Shown: positions 27,304 through 37,153, numbered from the stretch's first letter. The stretch: 64,000 nt of DNA from Pseudoxanthomonas sp. PXM02 (GCF_014851805.1 NZ_JACVAK010000001.1:434001-498000); one strand, 5' to 3'. The notes: generated by a model not told the origin, from the letters alone. Program-made: numbers and translations.

Positions 27304-27404
27304 GTGGGAGCGACGTAAGTCGCGATGGAGTTGCAGGTGAATGCCAAACGAACGCGCCAGGATCAACGCCATCGTCGACCGATCGCGACTTACGTCGCTC
27401 CCAC
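27304..27404. repeat. REP-type inverted repeat (GTGGGAGCGACGTAAGTCGCGA)
   Basis: Two inverted arms, GTGGGAGCGACGTAAGTCGC (from 27304) and its complement ending at 27404, enclose about 55 bases. Each arm is itself a hairpin (GCGAC-GTAA-GTCGC). The right arm supplies the last codons and the TAA stop of the phosphatase gene. A related element lies at 61991-62055. Confidence 0.85.
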
Positions 27405-28085
27405 AAGATGGCGAAGCGAGGGCCATAGCGCCGGGTCAAGCAGTTCCGCCGGCCGTTCCGCGATCACATCGGCGCCCCATTCGGCGGGATCCTCGTGCGC
27501 CTGCCGATAACCCCACAGCGCGGCGATCGACGGCATGCCTGCGGCGCGCGAGGCCTGGATGTCGCGCTCGTCGTCGCCCACGTAGACGCAGTCGGCGATC
27601 GCGATGCCGATGCGTTCGGCGGCGACCTGCAGCGGCAGCGGATGCGGCTTCTTCTCGGTCAGCGTGTCGCCACCGATCAGCACCGCGCAGCGCGTCTCCC
27701 ACCCGAGTTGAGGAAGGATGTCGCGGGCAAGGTATTCCGGCTTGTTGGTGACGATGCCCCACGTGGTACCCGCCGATTCGAGAGCCTCGAGCATCTCGGC
27801 AACCCCGTCGAACAGCACGCTGTGGCGGCCGAGTTCTTCCTGGTAGATCGTCAGGAATTCCGGCACCAGCGCTTCGCGCGTGCCCTGCTCCATCTCGGGG
27901 AACGCAGCGGCGAGCATCGCGCGTGCGCCCTTGGACACGTGCGGGCGCAGCACCTCCAGCGTCATCGGTCCGATATCGCGCGAAGCGCGCATCCGGTTGG
28001 CGGTCGCCAGCATGTCAGGCGCGCTGTCCAGCAGCGTGCCGTCCAGATCAAACAGTGCGGCGCGCGGGAATGTCGCAGCCGTCAC
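27390..28085 (-). CDS. gph: HAD phosphatase, phosphoglycolate / MurNAc-6-P phosphatase type
   Basis: 231 residues from the GTG at 28085, which overlaps the ubiG stop (GTGA). HAD motifs: [37 protein letters not shown] and [18 protein letters not shown]. Annotated as phosphoglycolate phosphatase in many genomes. In Pseudomonas the gene directly behind ubiG is mupP, the N-acetylmuramate 6-phosphate phosphatase of cell-wall recycling, so that role is equally plausible here. The C-terminal residues V-G-A-T and the stop come from a REP element. Confidence 0.87.
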   Translation of the reverse strand: MTAATFPRAALFDLDGTLLDSAPDMLATANRMRASRDIGPMTLEVLRPHVSKGARAMLAAAFPEMEQGTREALVPEFLTIYQEELGRHSVLFDGVAEMLEALESAGTTWGIVTNKPEYLARDILPQLGWETRCAVLIGGDTLTEKKPHPLPLQVAAERIGIAIADCVYVGDDERDIQASRAAGMPSIAALWGYRQAHEDPAEWGADVIAERPAELLDPALWPSLRHLVGAT

Positions 28086-28801
28086 GGCTTCACCGCGCTG
28101 GCGAGGTAGTTCACGTCGGTACGCGAGGTCAATCGCGCACGCTGCCGCCACGGTTCGTAGGCCAGGCCGGTGACGTCCTGCAGTTGGAAGCCCGCCTCGC
28201 GCAGCCACGCAGCCAGTTCCGACGGGCGGATGAATTCCTTGTAGTGGTGCGTGCCCTTCGGCAGCAGTCGGGCGATGTACTCGGCGCCGACGATGGCCAG
28301 CGCAAACGCGGCCGGCGTGCGGTTCAGCGTGGACAGGAACAGCTGGCCACCCGGCTTCAGCAGCGTGTGGCAGGCACGGATGATCGACAGCGGATCCGGC
28401 ACGTGCTCCAGCATCTCCATGCAGGTGACCACGTCGAAGCTGCCCGGCCGTTCTTCCGCCAGTGATTCGACCGAACGCAACTGGTAGTCGACCTGCACGC
28501 CGGACTCCAGCTTGTGCAGCCGCCCCACCTTCACCAGTTCCGGCGCCAGGTCGATCGCGGTGACCTGCGCACCTTCACGCGCCAGCGCCTCACTGAGCAG
28601 GCCGCCGCCACAGCCGACATCCAGTGCGGTGGCACCGGACAGGCGCACTCGGTCGCGCACGTACGCCAGGCGGACCGGATTCAAGACATGCAGTGCCTTT
28701 TGCGGGCCGTCCGGATCCCACCAGCGATTGGCGAGCGCGCCGAACTTGTCGAGTTCGGCCTGGCTGAAGTTGTCGTCGAGGGGCGAAGTCGTGGTCGTCA
28801 T
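28082..28801 (-). CDS. ubiG: Ubiquinone O-methyltransferase
   Basis: SAM-dependent methylation of both hydroxyl groups in ubiquinone synthesis. 239 residues. [29 protein letters not shown] is the UbiG N-terminal hallmark. The SAM motif is [18 protein letters not shown], followed by [30 protein letters not shown] and [17 protein letters not shown]. Translationally linked to the HAD phosphatase downstream. Confidence 0.96.
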   Translation of the reverse strand: MTTTTSPLDDNFSQAELDKFGALANRWWDPDGPQKALHVLNPVRLAYVRDRVRLSGATALDVGCGGGLLSEALAREGAQVTAIDLAPELVKVGRLHKLESGVQVDYQLRSVESLAEERPGSFDVVTCMEMLEHVPDPLSIIRACHTLLKPGGQLFLSTLNRTPAAFALAIVGAEYIARLLPKGTHHYKEFIRPSELAAWLREAGFQLQDVTGLAYEPWRQRARLTSRTDVNYLASAVKP

Positions 28802-28844
28802 GCCGCCATTGTAGAGCGGCAGACCCGGCGAGGCGCCACTCGGT

Positions 28845-28950
28845 CGTCCCAGCGAACGCTGGGACCCATCTTGATCTTGCGTGGGGCAGCGCCGGAAACA
28901 ATAAACCCGACATGCACATGGATCCCGGCGTTAGCCTGGATGATGCCGTC
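28845..28950. repeat. Second CGTCCCAGCG-type intergenic repeat
   Basis: A hairpin GTCCCAGCG-AA-CGCTGGGAC (28846-28865) is followed 50 bases on by GGATCCCGGCG and CTGGATGATG. It is related to the element at 11984-12098 and fills the ubiG-amidohydrolase gap, overlapping the 3' end of the amidohydrolase by a few bases. Confidence 0.6.
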
Positions 28951-30289
28951 AGGACAGGCGGATACCCGCGATCCGCTCGCGCCACTGCCGCGCGTTGGCG
29001 ATGACGCCATCGATGTCGATCTCCACCAGCACGCGCTGGCGCAGCTTCTGCCGGCCGGCGATCCAGACATCGCTGACCTGCTGCCGGCCGGTCGCATAGA
29101 TCAGCTGCGACACCACGTGATGCAGCGGCTGGGTTTCCAGCACGGACAGATCGACGCAGACCAGGTCGGCGTCCTTGCCCGGCTCGATGGAACCGATACG
29201 GTCGTCGAACCCGATGGCCTTGGCGCCACCCAGCGTGGCTGCGCGCAGAGCGCTGAAGGCATCCAGCGCGGCGGCATCCTGCGCCACCGCTTTGGCCAAC
29301 AACGCCGCCGTGCGGGTTTCGCTGAACATGTCCAGATCGTTGTTGCTGGCGCAGCCGTCCGTGCCGACCGCCAGCGTCACGCCCGCGCGCTCCAGGGCAC
29401 AGGCCGGACAGAAGCCGGACGCCAGCTTGAGGTTCGATTCCGGGCAATGCACCACGCTGACGCCCCGCTCGGCGCAGAGATGGATCTCCGCCTCAGTGAG
29501 CTGGGTCATGTGGATGGCGATCAGGCGATCGTTGACCAGTCCGAGGCGGTCGAGTCGCGCGATCGGGCGCTGACCGTATTTCTCCAGCGACTGTTCGACT
29601 TCCTGCGCGGTTTCGTGCAGATGCAGGTGTACCGGCACGTCGAGCTGGTCGGACAGCATGCGGACGCGCTCGAAATTGGCGTCGTTCACCGTGTACGGCG
29701 CGTGCGGTGCGAACGCGGTGGCGATCAGCGTGTCGTCGCGCCACTGGTCGTGCACTTCGCCGGCCTTCTCGAAGTACTCGTCGTCCGAGGACGCCCATGC
29801 CGTCGGGAAGTCGATCACCGGCAGGCCGACGCGCGCACGGAAGCCGTAATGCTTGTAGGTCGCGGCCTGCACGTCCGGGAAGAAGTAGTTCTCGTTGACG
29901 CAGGTGGTACCGCCGCGGAGCATCTCGGCAATCGCCAGGGTGATACCGTCGGCGACGAAGTCGGGACCGATCACCGCACCCTCGATCGGCCAGATGTGCT
30001 CCTGCAGCCAGACCTTGAGCGGCAGGTCGTCGGCCACGCCGCGCAGCAGCGTCATCGGGTTGTGCGTATGCGCGTTGACCAGGCCGGGAATCAGCGCAGC
30101 GTCGGGACGCGAAACGGTTTCGCGCGGCAGGAAGCGCTGGCGCGCGTCAGCCACCGGCAGGATCGCGACGATGCGGCCGCCGGTCACGGCGACCGCGTGG
30201 TCTTCCAGCACGACGCCGTGCGGGACGACCGGCACCACGAAGCCGGCTTCGATCAACAGGTCGCAGGCTTCGGGAATGCGGTCAGTCAT
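28949..30289 (-). CDS. TRZ/ATZ amidohydrolase, MTA/SAH deaminase type
   Basis: 446 residues from the ATG at 30289 (MTDRIPEACDLLIEAG). Cytosine-deaminase-like amidohydrolase: metal site NAHTHNPMTLLRG, GGTTCVNENYFFPD, FAPHAPYTVND, HLHETAQEV, HCPESNLKLASGF and GTDGCASNNDLDM. This pattern fits 5-methylthioadenosine/S-adenosylhomocysteine deaminases and TRZ/ATZ hydrolases. The SAH-producing methyltransferase UbiG is next door, but no methionine-salvage gene is present, so the substrate is inferred. Eleven bases precede it from the small membrane protein gene's stop on the same strand. Confidence 0.87.
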   Translation of the reverse strand: MTDRIPEACDLLIEAGFVVPVVPHGVVLEDHAVAVTGGRIVAILPVADARQRFLPRETVSRPDAALIPGLVNAHTHNPMTLLRGVADDLPLKVWLQEHIWPIEGAVIGPDFVADGITLAIAEMLRGGTTCVNENYFFPDVQAATYKHYGFRARVGLPVIDFPTAWASSDDEYFEKAGEVHDQWRDDTLIATAFAPHAPYTVNDANFERVRMLSDQLDVPVHLHLHETAQEVEQSLEKYGQRPIARLDRLGLVNDRLIAIHMTQLTEAEIHLCAERGVSVVHCPESNLKLASGFCPACALERAGVTLAVGTDGCASNNDLDMFSETRTAALLAKAVAQDAAALDAFSALRAATLGGAKAIGFDDRIGSIEPGKDADLVCVDLSVLETQPLHHVVSQLIYATGRQQVSDVWIAGRQKLRQRVLVEIDIDGVIANARQWRERIAGIRLS

Positions 30290-30300
30290 GGGGCCTCGGC

Positions 30301-30510
30301 TCAGAATCCCAGCGAGTAGCTCAGGCCGATGGCGCCGGCGCCGAACAGCAGCCAGCACAGCAGCATCAGGGCCAGGGCACGTCCGTAGCCCAGCCGCGGC
30401 ACGCTGGGGAACAGCCGCGGCAGGGTCGCGTTCCAGCACAGCATCACGCCCAGACCGGCGATCAATACGCCGACGGCCCAGACGCCGAGATAGAGCGCGA
30501 GCTGTTCCAT
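30301..30510 (-). CDS. Small membrane protein downstream of efp
   Basis: 69 residues from the ATG at 30510 ([14 protein letters not shown]), with two transmembrane segments (about 4-25 and 46-67) and a short basic loop. The start overlaps the efp stop by one base (TGATG), so it is co-translated with EF-P. Function not recognised. Confidence 0.75.
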   Translation of the reverse strand: MEQLALYLGVWAVGVLIAGLGVMLCWNATLPRLFPSVPRLGYGRALALMLLCWLLFGAGAIGLSYSLGF

Positions 30511-31076
30511 CACTTCACGCGGCTGACGTATTCGCCGGTGCGGGTGTCGACCTTGATGACTTCTTCCTGTGCCACGAACAGCGGCACGCGCACGACGGCG
30601 CCGGTTTCCAGCGTGGCCGGCTTGCCGCCCGTGCCGGCGGTATCGCCCTTCACGCCCGGGTCGGTCTCGGTGATCTGCAGTTCGACGAAGTTCGGCGGGG
30701 TCACCTGGATCGGATTGCCGTTCCACAGGGTCACCACGCAGTCTTCCTCGCCCTTCAGCCACTTCTCGGCGCCGCCCATGCCGTTCTTGTCGGCCTGCAC
30801 CTGTTCGAAGGTCTCCTGCTGCATGAAATGCCAGTACTCGCCGTCGGTGTACAGGTACTGCATGTCGGTATCCACCACGTCCGCCGCCTCGACCGAGTCG
30901 GTGCTCTTCATGGTGATTTCCTGCACGCGGCCGCTCTTGATCAGGCGGTACTTCACGCGGGTGAACGCCTGGCCCTTGCCCGGCTTGACGTACTCGGTGT
31001 CGTTGATGACCGCCGGTTCGTTGTTGATCAGGATCTTCATCCCGTTCTTGACGTCGTTCATGCCGTAACTGGCCAT
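30510..31076 (-). CDS. efp: Elongation factor P
   Basis: Relieves ribosome stalling at polyproline stretches. 188 residues from the ATG at 31076 ([12 protein letters not shown]), with GGAG upstream. The modification loop reads KPGKGQAF with Lys34 at the tip, the residue beta-lysylated by the EpmA/EpmB system. The three beta-barrel domains and the end [13 protein letters not shown] are normal. epmB lies divergently upstream, so enzyme and substrate genes share a 103-base control region. Confidence 0.97.
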   Translation of the reverse strand: MASYGMNDVKNGMKILINNEPAVINDTEYVKPGKGQAFTRVKYRLIKSGRVQEITMKSTDSVEAADVVDTDMQYLYTDGEYWHFMQQETFEQVQADKNGMGGAEKWLKGEEDCVVTLWNGNPIQVTPPNFVELQITETDPGVKGDTAGTGGKPATLETGAVVRVPLFVAQEEVIKVDTRTGEYVSRVK

Positions 31077-31128
31077 GCTGCTGCTCCTGGAGGTAAGGCG
31101 TACCCGCCGCGCGAGGCGGCCGGCCGGA

Positions 31129-31165
31129 TAGAATGTGGGAACCCGCCGGACCCGGCGGGTGCTTG
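31129..31165 (+). promoter_or_regulatory. Promoter and leader hairpin before epmB
   Basis: A -10-like TAGAAT at 31129-31134 is followed by ACCCGCCGG-AC-CCGGCGGGT (31141-31160) and GCTTGTTTT. The hairpin would sit at the very 5' end of the epmB message, 20 bases before the ATG, and looks terminator-like. Confidence 0.45.
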
Positions 31166-31179
31166 TTTTCAGACCCGAC

Positions 31180-32199
31180 ATGATAACCGCAGCCCCCGAA
31201 CCCCGACAGCCCGCCCCGCTGGCCGCGCCCCGCTGGCAGCAGGCCTGGCGCGATGCCGTGCGTGATCCGCGCGAGCTCCTGTCGCTGCTGGGGCTGGACG
31301 CGCTGGCTGGCCGGGTATCCGACGAGGCCGCGGCACAGTTTCCGTTGCGAGTACCGCGCGGCTTCGTGGCCCGCATGCGGCACGGTGATCCCCACGACCC
31401 CCTGCTGCGCCAGGTGCTGCCGCTGGATGACGAAATGCAGCCCGCGGCCGGCTACGACCTGGACGCCGTGGGCGACGGCGCCGCCCGCACCGGCACCGGC
31501 GTGATCCAGAAGTACCGCGGCCGCGCCCTGCTGGTGGCCACCGGCAGCTGCGCCATCAACTGCCGCTACTGCTTCCGCCGCCACTTCCCCTATTCGGACG
31601 AAACCGCCGCGCGCGAGGGCTGGCGCGAGGCCGTGGACCTGATCCGCGACGACAGCAGCGTAGAGGAAGTGCTGCTGTCCGGCGGCGACCCGCTGTCGCT
31701 GTCGAACACCAAACTGGCTGAACTGACCGACGCCCTGGTCGAGGCCCCCCACCTGCGCCGCCTGCGCATCCACAGCCGCCTGCCGGTCGTGCTGCCCGAG
31801 CGCATCGACGACGGCCTGCTGGCCTGGCTGACCGGCCTGCCCTGGCCGGTCACCCTGGTGATCCATGCCAACCACGCCAACGAGTTCGACGGCACGGTCG
31901 ATGCCGTGCTCGGCCGTCTGCGCGGCGCCGGGGTGCACCTGCTGAACCAGGCGGTGCTGCTGCGCGGCGTGAACGACGATGTCGACAGCCTCGCCGCGCT
32001 CAGCGAACGCGGCTTCGCGGCGGGCGTGTTGCCGTACTACCTGCACCAGCTCGACCGGGTGGCGGGCGCGGCCCATTTCGAAGTGGACGACGCCCGGGCC
32101 AAGGTGCTGCATGCCGCACTGGCCGCGCGCCTCTCCGGCTACCTCGTTCCGCGCCTGGTGCGTGAAGTCGCCGGCGACACCGGCAAGCGCCCGCTCTGA
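31180..32199 (+). CDS. epmB: EF-P beta-lysylation protein EpmB (lysine 2,3-aminomutase)
   Basis: Radical-SAM, PLP-dependent enzyme converting alpha-lysine to beta-lysine for EF-P modification. 339 residues from the ATG at 31180 ([23 protein letters not shown]). The 4Fe-4S motif is [15 protein letters not shown] (about 124-138). [12 protein letters not shown] and [11 protein letters not shown] are typical, and the PLP-binding Lys is expected in [12 protein letters not shown]-adjacent sequence. The protein is the short bacterial EpmB rather than a catabolic KamA. EpmA is not in the window. Confidence 0.95.
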   Translation: MITAAPEPRQPAPLAAPRWQQAWRDAVRDPRELLSLLGLDALAGRVSDEAAAQFPLRVPRGFVARMRHGDPHDPLLRQVLPLDDEMQPAAGYDLDAVGDGAARTGTGVIQKYRGRALLVATGSCAINCRYCFRRHFPYSDETAAREGWREAVDLIRDDSSVEEVLLSGGDPLSLSNTKLAELTDALVEAPHLRRLRIHSRLPVVLPERIDDGLLAWLTGLPWPVTLVIHANHANEFDGTVDAVLGRLRGAGVHLLNQAVLLRGVNDDVDSLAALSERGFAAGVLPYYLHQLDRVAGAAHFEVDDARAKVLHAALAARLSGYLVPRLVREVAGDTGKRPL

Positions 32200-32296
32200 C
32201 GCGCCGGCCGCAGGCCGTGTGCGCATCTGCGACGGCTGCATTGGACTCGTCACACGCGTTCAGGTATTAAACGCGCACCCCTCGCGGACACGCTGC

Positions 32297-34372
32297 ATGC
32301 AGATCGGCAAAGACACCACGCTACGACTGACCCTGGTGGACGACAGCGCGGAAGACGCGGAAGCCATCGTCTCCACGCTGCGCAATGGCGGCATCGCCGT
32401 ACGCCCCCTGCGACCGGTCGACGCGGGCGAACTGGGGCAGATGGTGGCCGGCCAGCCGATGGACCTGCTGCTGGCGTCGCGCAGTGCCAAGGGCATTCCG
32501 CTGGCCACGGTACTGAGCCAGGTCGATGCCAGCGGCAAGGACATCCCGGTCATCGTGCTCGCAGATGCGATCAGCGAGGCCGACCTGCTCGCCGACCAGG
32601 CCGCCGGTGCGCGCGCCATCGCCTTGCGTGGCCGCCCGGAGCACGTGCTGACCGTCCTGCGCCGTGAATGGGCCGACCTGGATGCGCGCCGCTCGCAGCG
32701 CAGGCTGGAAAGCCAGATGCGCGAGACCGAGCGCCGTTGCGATGCGCTGATCTCGTCCTCGCGCGACCCGATCGCCTACATCCACGAAGGCATGCACATC
32801 CGTGCCAACGACGCCTACCTGGAGATGTTCGGGTTCGAATCGTTCGAGGACGTGGAAGGCCTGTCGCTGCTGGACCTGGTGGGCTCGCAGTACGTCAACG
32901 ACTTCAAGGCCCTGCTGAAGAAGCTGAGCAAAGGCGAACCGCCGCCGCCGCGCTTCGAACTGGAAGCCCGTAGCATCGATGGCGACAGCTTCCCCGCCAC
33001 ACTGGAATTCGCCACCGCCACGTACGAGGGCGAAGCCTGCGTGCAGGTGGTGTTCCGCCGCCGCGAGGAGTTCGATCCCGAACTCGCCCGCGAGGTAGAA
33101 GACCTGCGCCAGCGCGACATGGTCACCGGCCTGCTCAACCGTCCCACCTTCCTGCGCGAACTGGAGAACGCCGTGGCCCAGGTGGCCCGCGGCGAAGACC
33201 AGTACGCCCTGCTGCTGATCGAACCCGATCACTACCAGCGCCTGCTGCAGGACATCGGCATCGATTCGGCCGACGCACTGGCCGCCGCGCTGGCGGCACG
33301 CCTGTCCGAGAAACTGGACGAAGGCACCCTCGCCGCCCGTTTCGGCGAACGCACCTTCGCGGTCCTGCTGCGTGGCAACCATGCGCAGACCGCCACGCTG
33401 GCGGAGAAGCTGCGGGCGTCCTATGCCTCGCACGTGTTCAACGTCGGCGAGCGCTCGGCCTCGGTCACCGCGAGCATCGGTGGCGTGCAGATCGGCGAGA
33501 AGATCGCCAGCGTCGGCCCGGTGCTGACGCGTGCGACCGACGGCCTGCAGACCGCGACCAACCTGGGCGGCAACCGTATCGAGATATTCGATCCCGGTGC
33601 GGTGGACCGCGCCGAGGAAGAACGCGTCCAGAACTGGATCAAGCGCCTGCAGGAAGCGCTGCAGGACGGCAGCTTCCGCCTGCACTACCAGCCCGTGGTC
33701 AACCTGCAAGGCGAGCCGGGCGAAGTCTACGAAGCGCTGCTGCGCCTGGAGTCCAACGGCGAAGTCGTGCCGCCGCAGTCGTTCATCGGCATCGCCGAGG
33801 ACAACGGCCTGCTGGACGCGATCGACCGCTGGGTGGTCAACCGCGCCATCGAGGTGCTGGCCGAGCGCAAGCGCGCCGGCCGCGATACCCGCCTGGTGGT
33901 GAAGGTCAGCCCGGCGTCCTTCGCCGACAACCGCCTGCTTGATCTGATCGCCCGGCAGCTCGCCGCGCACGACGTGCCCGGCGACCGCCTGTGGCTGCAG
34001 ACACCGGAAGCCAAGGTCTTCACCCATCTGCGACAGGCGCAGGCCTTCCAGTCCGCCGCGGCCAAGCTGGGCTGCCACGTGGGCCTGGAGCATTTCGGCG
34101 CCGGCCTGGATTCGTTCCAGCTGCTGTCGCACTTCCAGCCGACCTTCCTCAAGATCGACCGCGTCTTCAGCGAGGACCTGGGCAAGAACACCGAACACCA
34201 GCAGAAGATCCGCGAAATCTCCGAACGTGCGCAGGCGCTGGGCATTCTGACCGTCGCCGAACACGTGCAGGACGCGGCGACGATGGCGTTCCTGTTCACC
34301 GCCAGCCTCGACTACGTGGAAGGCAACTTCCTGGCCGCGCCCGGTCCGGCGATGAATTACGACTTCAGCTGA
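32297..34372 (+). CDS. fimX: FimX-type c-di-GMP receptor (REC-PAS-GGDEF-EAL, degenerate)
   Basis: 691 residues, the same length as Pseudomonas FimX, which controls type IV pilus assembly at the cell pole. Receiver-like domain 1-125 (LTLVDDSAEDAEAIV; no clear phospho-acceptor environment), PAS about 145-255, degenerate GGDEF about 270-430 (GGDEF replaced by FGERTF), and EAL domain about 440-691. The EAL triplet itself remains (YEALLRLE), but the metal-binding DDFGTGYSS is LEHFGAGLDSF and the ExxxTE region is altered (LQTPEAKVF). A nucleotide-binding, non-catalytic EAL domain is expected. Confidence 0.92.
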   Translation: MQIGKDTTLRLTLVDDSAEDAEAIVSTLRNGGIAVRPLRPVDAGELGQMVAGQPMDLLLASRSAKGIPLATVLSQVDASGKDIPVIVLADAISEADLLADQAAGARAIALRGRPEHVLTVLRREWADLDARRSQRRLESQMRETERRCDALISSSRDPIAYIHEGMHIRANDAYLEMFGFESFEDVEGLSLLDLVGSQYVNDFKALLKKLSKGEPPPPRFELEARSIDGDSFPATLEFATATYEGEACVQVVFRRREEFDPELAREVEDLRQRDMVTGLLNRPTFLRELENAVAQVARGEDQYALLLIEPDHYQRLLQDIGIDSADALAAALAARLSEKLDEGTLAARFGERTFAVLLRGNHAQTATLAEKLRASYASHVFNVGERSASVTASIGGVQIGEKIASVGPVLTRATDGLQTATNLGGNRIEIFDPGAVDRAEEERVQNWIKRLQEALQDGSFRLHYQPVVNLQGEPGEVYEALLRLESNGEVVPPQSFIGIAEDNGLLDAIDRWVVNRAIEVLAERKRAGRDTRLVVKVSPASFADNRLLDLIARQLAAHDVPGDRLWLQTPEAKVFTHLRQAQAFQSAAAKLGCHVGLEHFGAGLDSFQLLSHFQPTFLKIDRVFSEDLGKNTEHQQKIREISERAQALGILTVAEHVQDAATMAFLFTASLDYVEGNFLAAPGPAMNYDFS

Positions 34373-34398
34373 CGCCTGCCGTTCGCTTCCGCAAAAAG

Positions 34399-34424
34399 AA
34401 AAACCCGCCGTGAGGCGGGTTTTT
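34399..34424. terminator. Bidirectional terminator between fimX and htpX
   Basis: AAACCCGCC-GTGA-GGCGGGTTT with T-runs on both sides, 28 bases after fimX and 22 bases after the convergent htpX stop. It serves both genes. Confidence 0.9.
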
Positions 34425-34445
34425 CGTTGGCCAGACTCGGCGCGA

Positions 34446-35327
34446 TCAGGCGAACGTGCCCTGCTGCGCGCGCAATGCGGCAATGCGTTCTTCCAGCGGC
34501 GGGTGGCTCAGGAACAGCTTCTTCATGCCCTGGCCGATGCCACCGGCGATGCCGAAGGCTTCCACCTGCGCCGGCAGCGTGCTGGGGCGCTGCTGCTGGT
34601 TGAGGCGCTCCAGCGCAGCGATCATCTTCTGGCGGCCCGCGTACGTGGCGCCACCCTGGTCGGCGCGGAACTCGCGGCGACGCGAGAACCACATCGCGAT
34701 CATCGTCGCGAACAGGCCGAACACCACTTCCAGCGCCATCACGATGATGTAGTAGGCGAAGCCGCGGCTTTCGCCTTCGCGGTTACCCGACAGGAAGCTG
34801 TCGACGATGCCGCCCACCACGCGCGCCAGCACGATGACGAAGGTGTTCAGCACGCCCTGCAGCAGCGCCATGGTCACCATGTCGCCGTTGGCGACGTGGG
34901 CGACCTCGTGGCCCAGCACGGCCTCGGCCTCGTCCTGCGTCATCGAACGCAGCAGGCCGGTGGACACGGCGACCAGCGCATTGTTGCGATTGGCGCCGGT
35001 GGCGAAGGCGTTGATCTCCGGCGCGTCATAGATGGCGACTTCCGGCATGCCGATGCCGGCGGCCTGCGCCTGGCGCTGCACGGTGGCCACCAGCCAGCGC
35101 TCGGTGTCGTTGCGCGGCTGCTCGATGACCACGGCGCCGGTCGCGCGCTTGGCCATCCACTTGGAGGTCAGCAGCGAGATCAGCGAGCCACCGAAACCGA
35201 AGATCGCCGCGAACACCAGCAGTCCGCCCATCTGGTTGGAATTGACGCCCAGCAGGGACATGACGACGCTGGCCAGGGCCAGCACGGCCAGGTTGGTGGC
35301 GAGGAACAAAGCGACGCGCGTAAACAC
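34446..35327 (-). CDS. htpX: Protease HtpX
   Basis: Inner-membrane M48 zinc protease for misfolded membrane proteins. 293 residues from the GTG at 35327 ([12 protein letters not shown]), with GGAG nine bases upstream; longer frames upstream overlap gluQ. Transmembrane segments at about 4-25 and 30-55, the zinc motif [11 protein letters not shown] near residue 140, two more membrane segments (about 150-210) and the third ligand in [11 protein letters not shown]. The C-terminal [16 protein letters not shown] is standard. Divergent from gluQ. Confidence 0.95.
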   Translation of the reverse strand: MFTRVALFLATNLAVLALASVVMSLLGVNSNQMGGLLVFAAIFGFGGSLISLLTSKWMAKRATGAVVIEQPRNDTERWLVATVQRQAQAAGIGMPEVAIYDAPEINAFATGANRNNALVAVSTGLLRSMTQDEAEAVLGHEVAHVANGDMVTMALLQGVLNTFVIVLARVVGGIVDSFLSGNREGESRGFAYYIIVMALEVVFGLFATMIAMWFSRRREFRADQGGATYAGRQKMIAALERLNQQQRPSTLPAQVEAFGIAGGIGQGMKKLFLSHPPLEERIAALRAQQGTFA

Positions 35328-35449
35328 GACAGGGATCTCCGGGGGATGAGTGGTATGCAAACGGTTACGACCGCAGAATTGCGGCTGCGCCCGCTTGAAT
35401 TCAAGCGACTCCCTGACTGCGTGGTTCAGCTTTCCTTTCTTTCTGACGA

Positions 35450-36367
35450 ATGAGCGACACCGTTCCCTCCCTCTATCGCGGTCGTTTCGCGCCTTCGCCC
35501 ACCGGGCGATTGCATGCCGGATCACTCGTTGCCGCGCTCGGCAGTTGGTTGCTCGCGCGGCATCACGACGGTACGTGGCTGGTGCGGGTGGACGACCTCG
35601 ATCCGCCGCGCGAAGTGCCCGGCGTGGCGCAGCAGCAACTCGCCACACTCGCTGCGTTCGGGCTGGTGTCCGACGAGCCCGTGATCTGGCAGAGCAAGCG
35701 CCACGACGCGTATGCCGATGCGCTCGCCCGCCTACTGGATGACGGCAGCGCCTTCGAATGCCGGTGCAGCCGCAGCGATCTGGCGGCGGTCGGCGGTATC
35801 CATCGCACCTGCGTGGCCAGCGATCGCACGCGTCCGCCGGCCGTCCGTCTGCGCGTGCCCGACGGAACACGCATCGCCTTTCATGACGGCCTGCAGGGCG
35901 AGGTCGTGCAGGACGTCGACCGCGAGGTCGGCGACGTGGTGCTGCGCCGCGCCGACGGTTACTGGGCCTACCAGTTGGCGGTGGTGGTGGACGATGCCGC
36001 GCAGGGCATCACCGACATCGTGCGTGGCGCCGACCTGCTCGATTCCACGCCCCGGCAGATCCTGCTGCAGCGCGCGCTGGGCGTGCCGACGCCGCAGTAC
36101 CTGCACCTGCCGCTGATCGTCGATGCCCAGGGCGAGAAGCTGTCCAAGTCGATGGCGGCCCTGCCCATCGACGACGATGCACCGCTGCCTGCCCTGCGCG
36201 CGGCCTGGGAGGTGCTGGGACAGCCGCCCGGCGCCACCGCGGGCCTGTCGACGGTCGATGCCGTGCTGCAGGCGATGACCCGGGAATTCCGCCCCGATCG
36301 TCTGCCAAAAGTGAGCTCCGTGACGTTCGCTGCAGCGCACAACAAAGGTGTCGCAGGCGCTGTCTAG
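35450..36367 (+). CDS. gluQ: Glutamyl-Q tRNA(Asp) synthetase
   Basis: Attaches glutamate to queuosine in tRNA-Asp. 305 residues, GluRS catalytic domain without the anticodon-binding domain. [24 protein letters not shown] (HIGH-equivalent HAGS), [11 protein letters not shown], four zinc-like ligands in [10 protein letters not shown], and [14 protein letters not shown] (KMSKS equivalent KLSKS). A -10-less short gap separates it from phaB, 45 bases downstream, so they may be independent. Confidence 0.95.
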   Translation: MSDTVPSLYRGRFAPSPTGRLHAGSLVAALGSWLLARHHDGTWLVRVDDLDPPREVPGVAQQQLATLAAFGLVSDEPVIWQSKRHDAYADALARLLDDGSAFECRCSRSDLAAVGGIHRTCVASDRTRPPAVRLRVPDGTRIAFHDGLQGEVVQDVDREVGDVVLRRADGYWAYQLAVVVDDAAQGITDIVRGADLLDSTPRQILLQRALGVPTPQYLHLPLIVDAQGEKLSKSMAALPIDDDAPLPALRAAWEVLGQPPGATAGLSTVDAVLQAMTREFRPDRLPKVSSVTFAAAHNKGVAGAV

Positions 36368-36412
36368 AATCGGGTGGCCGTCGGGCTGCGACGGTCCAAG
36401 GAGATTCCCCAC

Positions 36413-37153
36413 ATGACATCGCGCGTCGCCCTGGTCACCGGCGGCACCGGAGGTATCGGTACCGCCATCTGCAAGAAGCTGGCCGACATGGGCCACAAGG
36501 TCGCCACCAATTACCGGAACGAAGAGAAGGCGCGTGCGTGGCAGGCGCAGATGAAGGCCGACGGTTACGACTTCGCACTGGTCAAGGGCGACGTGACCTC
36601 GCCGGACGAAGCACAGGCCATGGTCAAGGAAGTAGAACAGACGCTCGGTCCGGTCGAAGTGCTGGTCAACAACGCCGGCATCACCCGCGACGGCACCTTC
36701 CACAAGATGTCCGCCACGCAATGGGGCGACGTCATCAACACCAACCTCAACTCGGTGTTCAACGTGACGCGCCCGGTGATCGACGGCATGCGCGACCGCA
36801 AGTGGGGCCGCATCATCCAGATCAGTTCGATCAACGGCCTGAAGGGCCAGTACGGCCAGGCCAACTACGCCGCCGCCAAGGCCGGCATGCACGGCTTCAC
36901 CATTTCGCTGGCGCGCGAGAACGCCAAGCTCGGCATCACCGTCAACACCGTCTCGCCCGGCTACGTGGCCACCGACATGGTGATGGCGGTGCCGGAAGAA
37001 GTGCGTGCCAAGATCGCCGCCGACATCCCCACCGGCCGCCTCGGCAAGCCGGAGGAAATCGCCTACGCGGTGGCCTTCCTGGTGGACGAACAGGCCAGCT
37101 GGATCACCGGCTCCAACCTGGACATCAACGGCGGCCACCACATGGGCTGGTAA
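36413..37153 (+). CDS. phaB: Acetoacetyl-CoA reductase (first copy)
   Basis: NADPH-dependent SDR that makes 3-hydroxybutyryl-CoA for polyhydroxyalkanoate. 246 residues from the ATG at 36413 (MTSRVALVTGG), with AAGGAG nine bases upstream. Cofactor motif TGGTGGIG, NNAG, catalytic Ser and Tyr-x3-Lys in QISSINGLKGQYGQANYAAAKAG, and the PhaB-type NYRNEEKARAW segment. It is the first of two paralogues that flank phaR. A hairpin follows the stop. Confidence 0.92.
   Translation: MTSRVALVTGGTGGIGTAICKKLADMGHKVATNYRNEEKARAWQAQMKADGYDFALVKGDVTSPDEAQAMVKEVEQTLGPVEVLVNNAGITRDGTFHKMSATQWGDVINTNLNSVFNVTRPVIDGMRDRKWGRIIQISSINGLKGQYGQANYAAAKAGMHGFTISLARENAKLGITVNTVSPGYVATDMVMAVPEEVRAKIAADIPTGRLGKPEEIAYAVAFLVDEQASWITGSNLDINGGHHMGW

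Noticed and set aside
30301-32253. A 650-codon minus-strand frame covering epmB antisense
   Set aside because: Only its last 69 codons, after the efp stop, look like a protein. The rest is antisense to epmB or an out-of-frame reading of efp.
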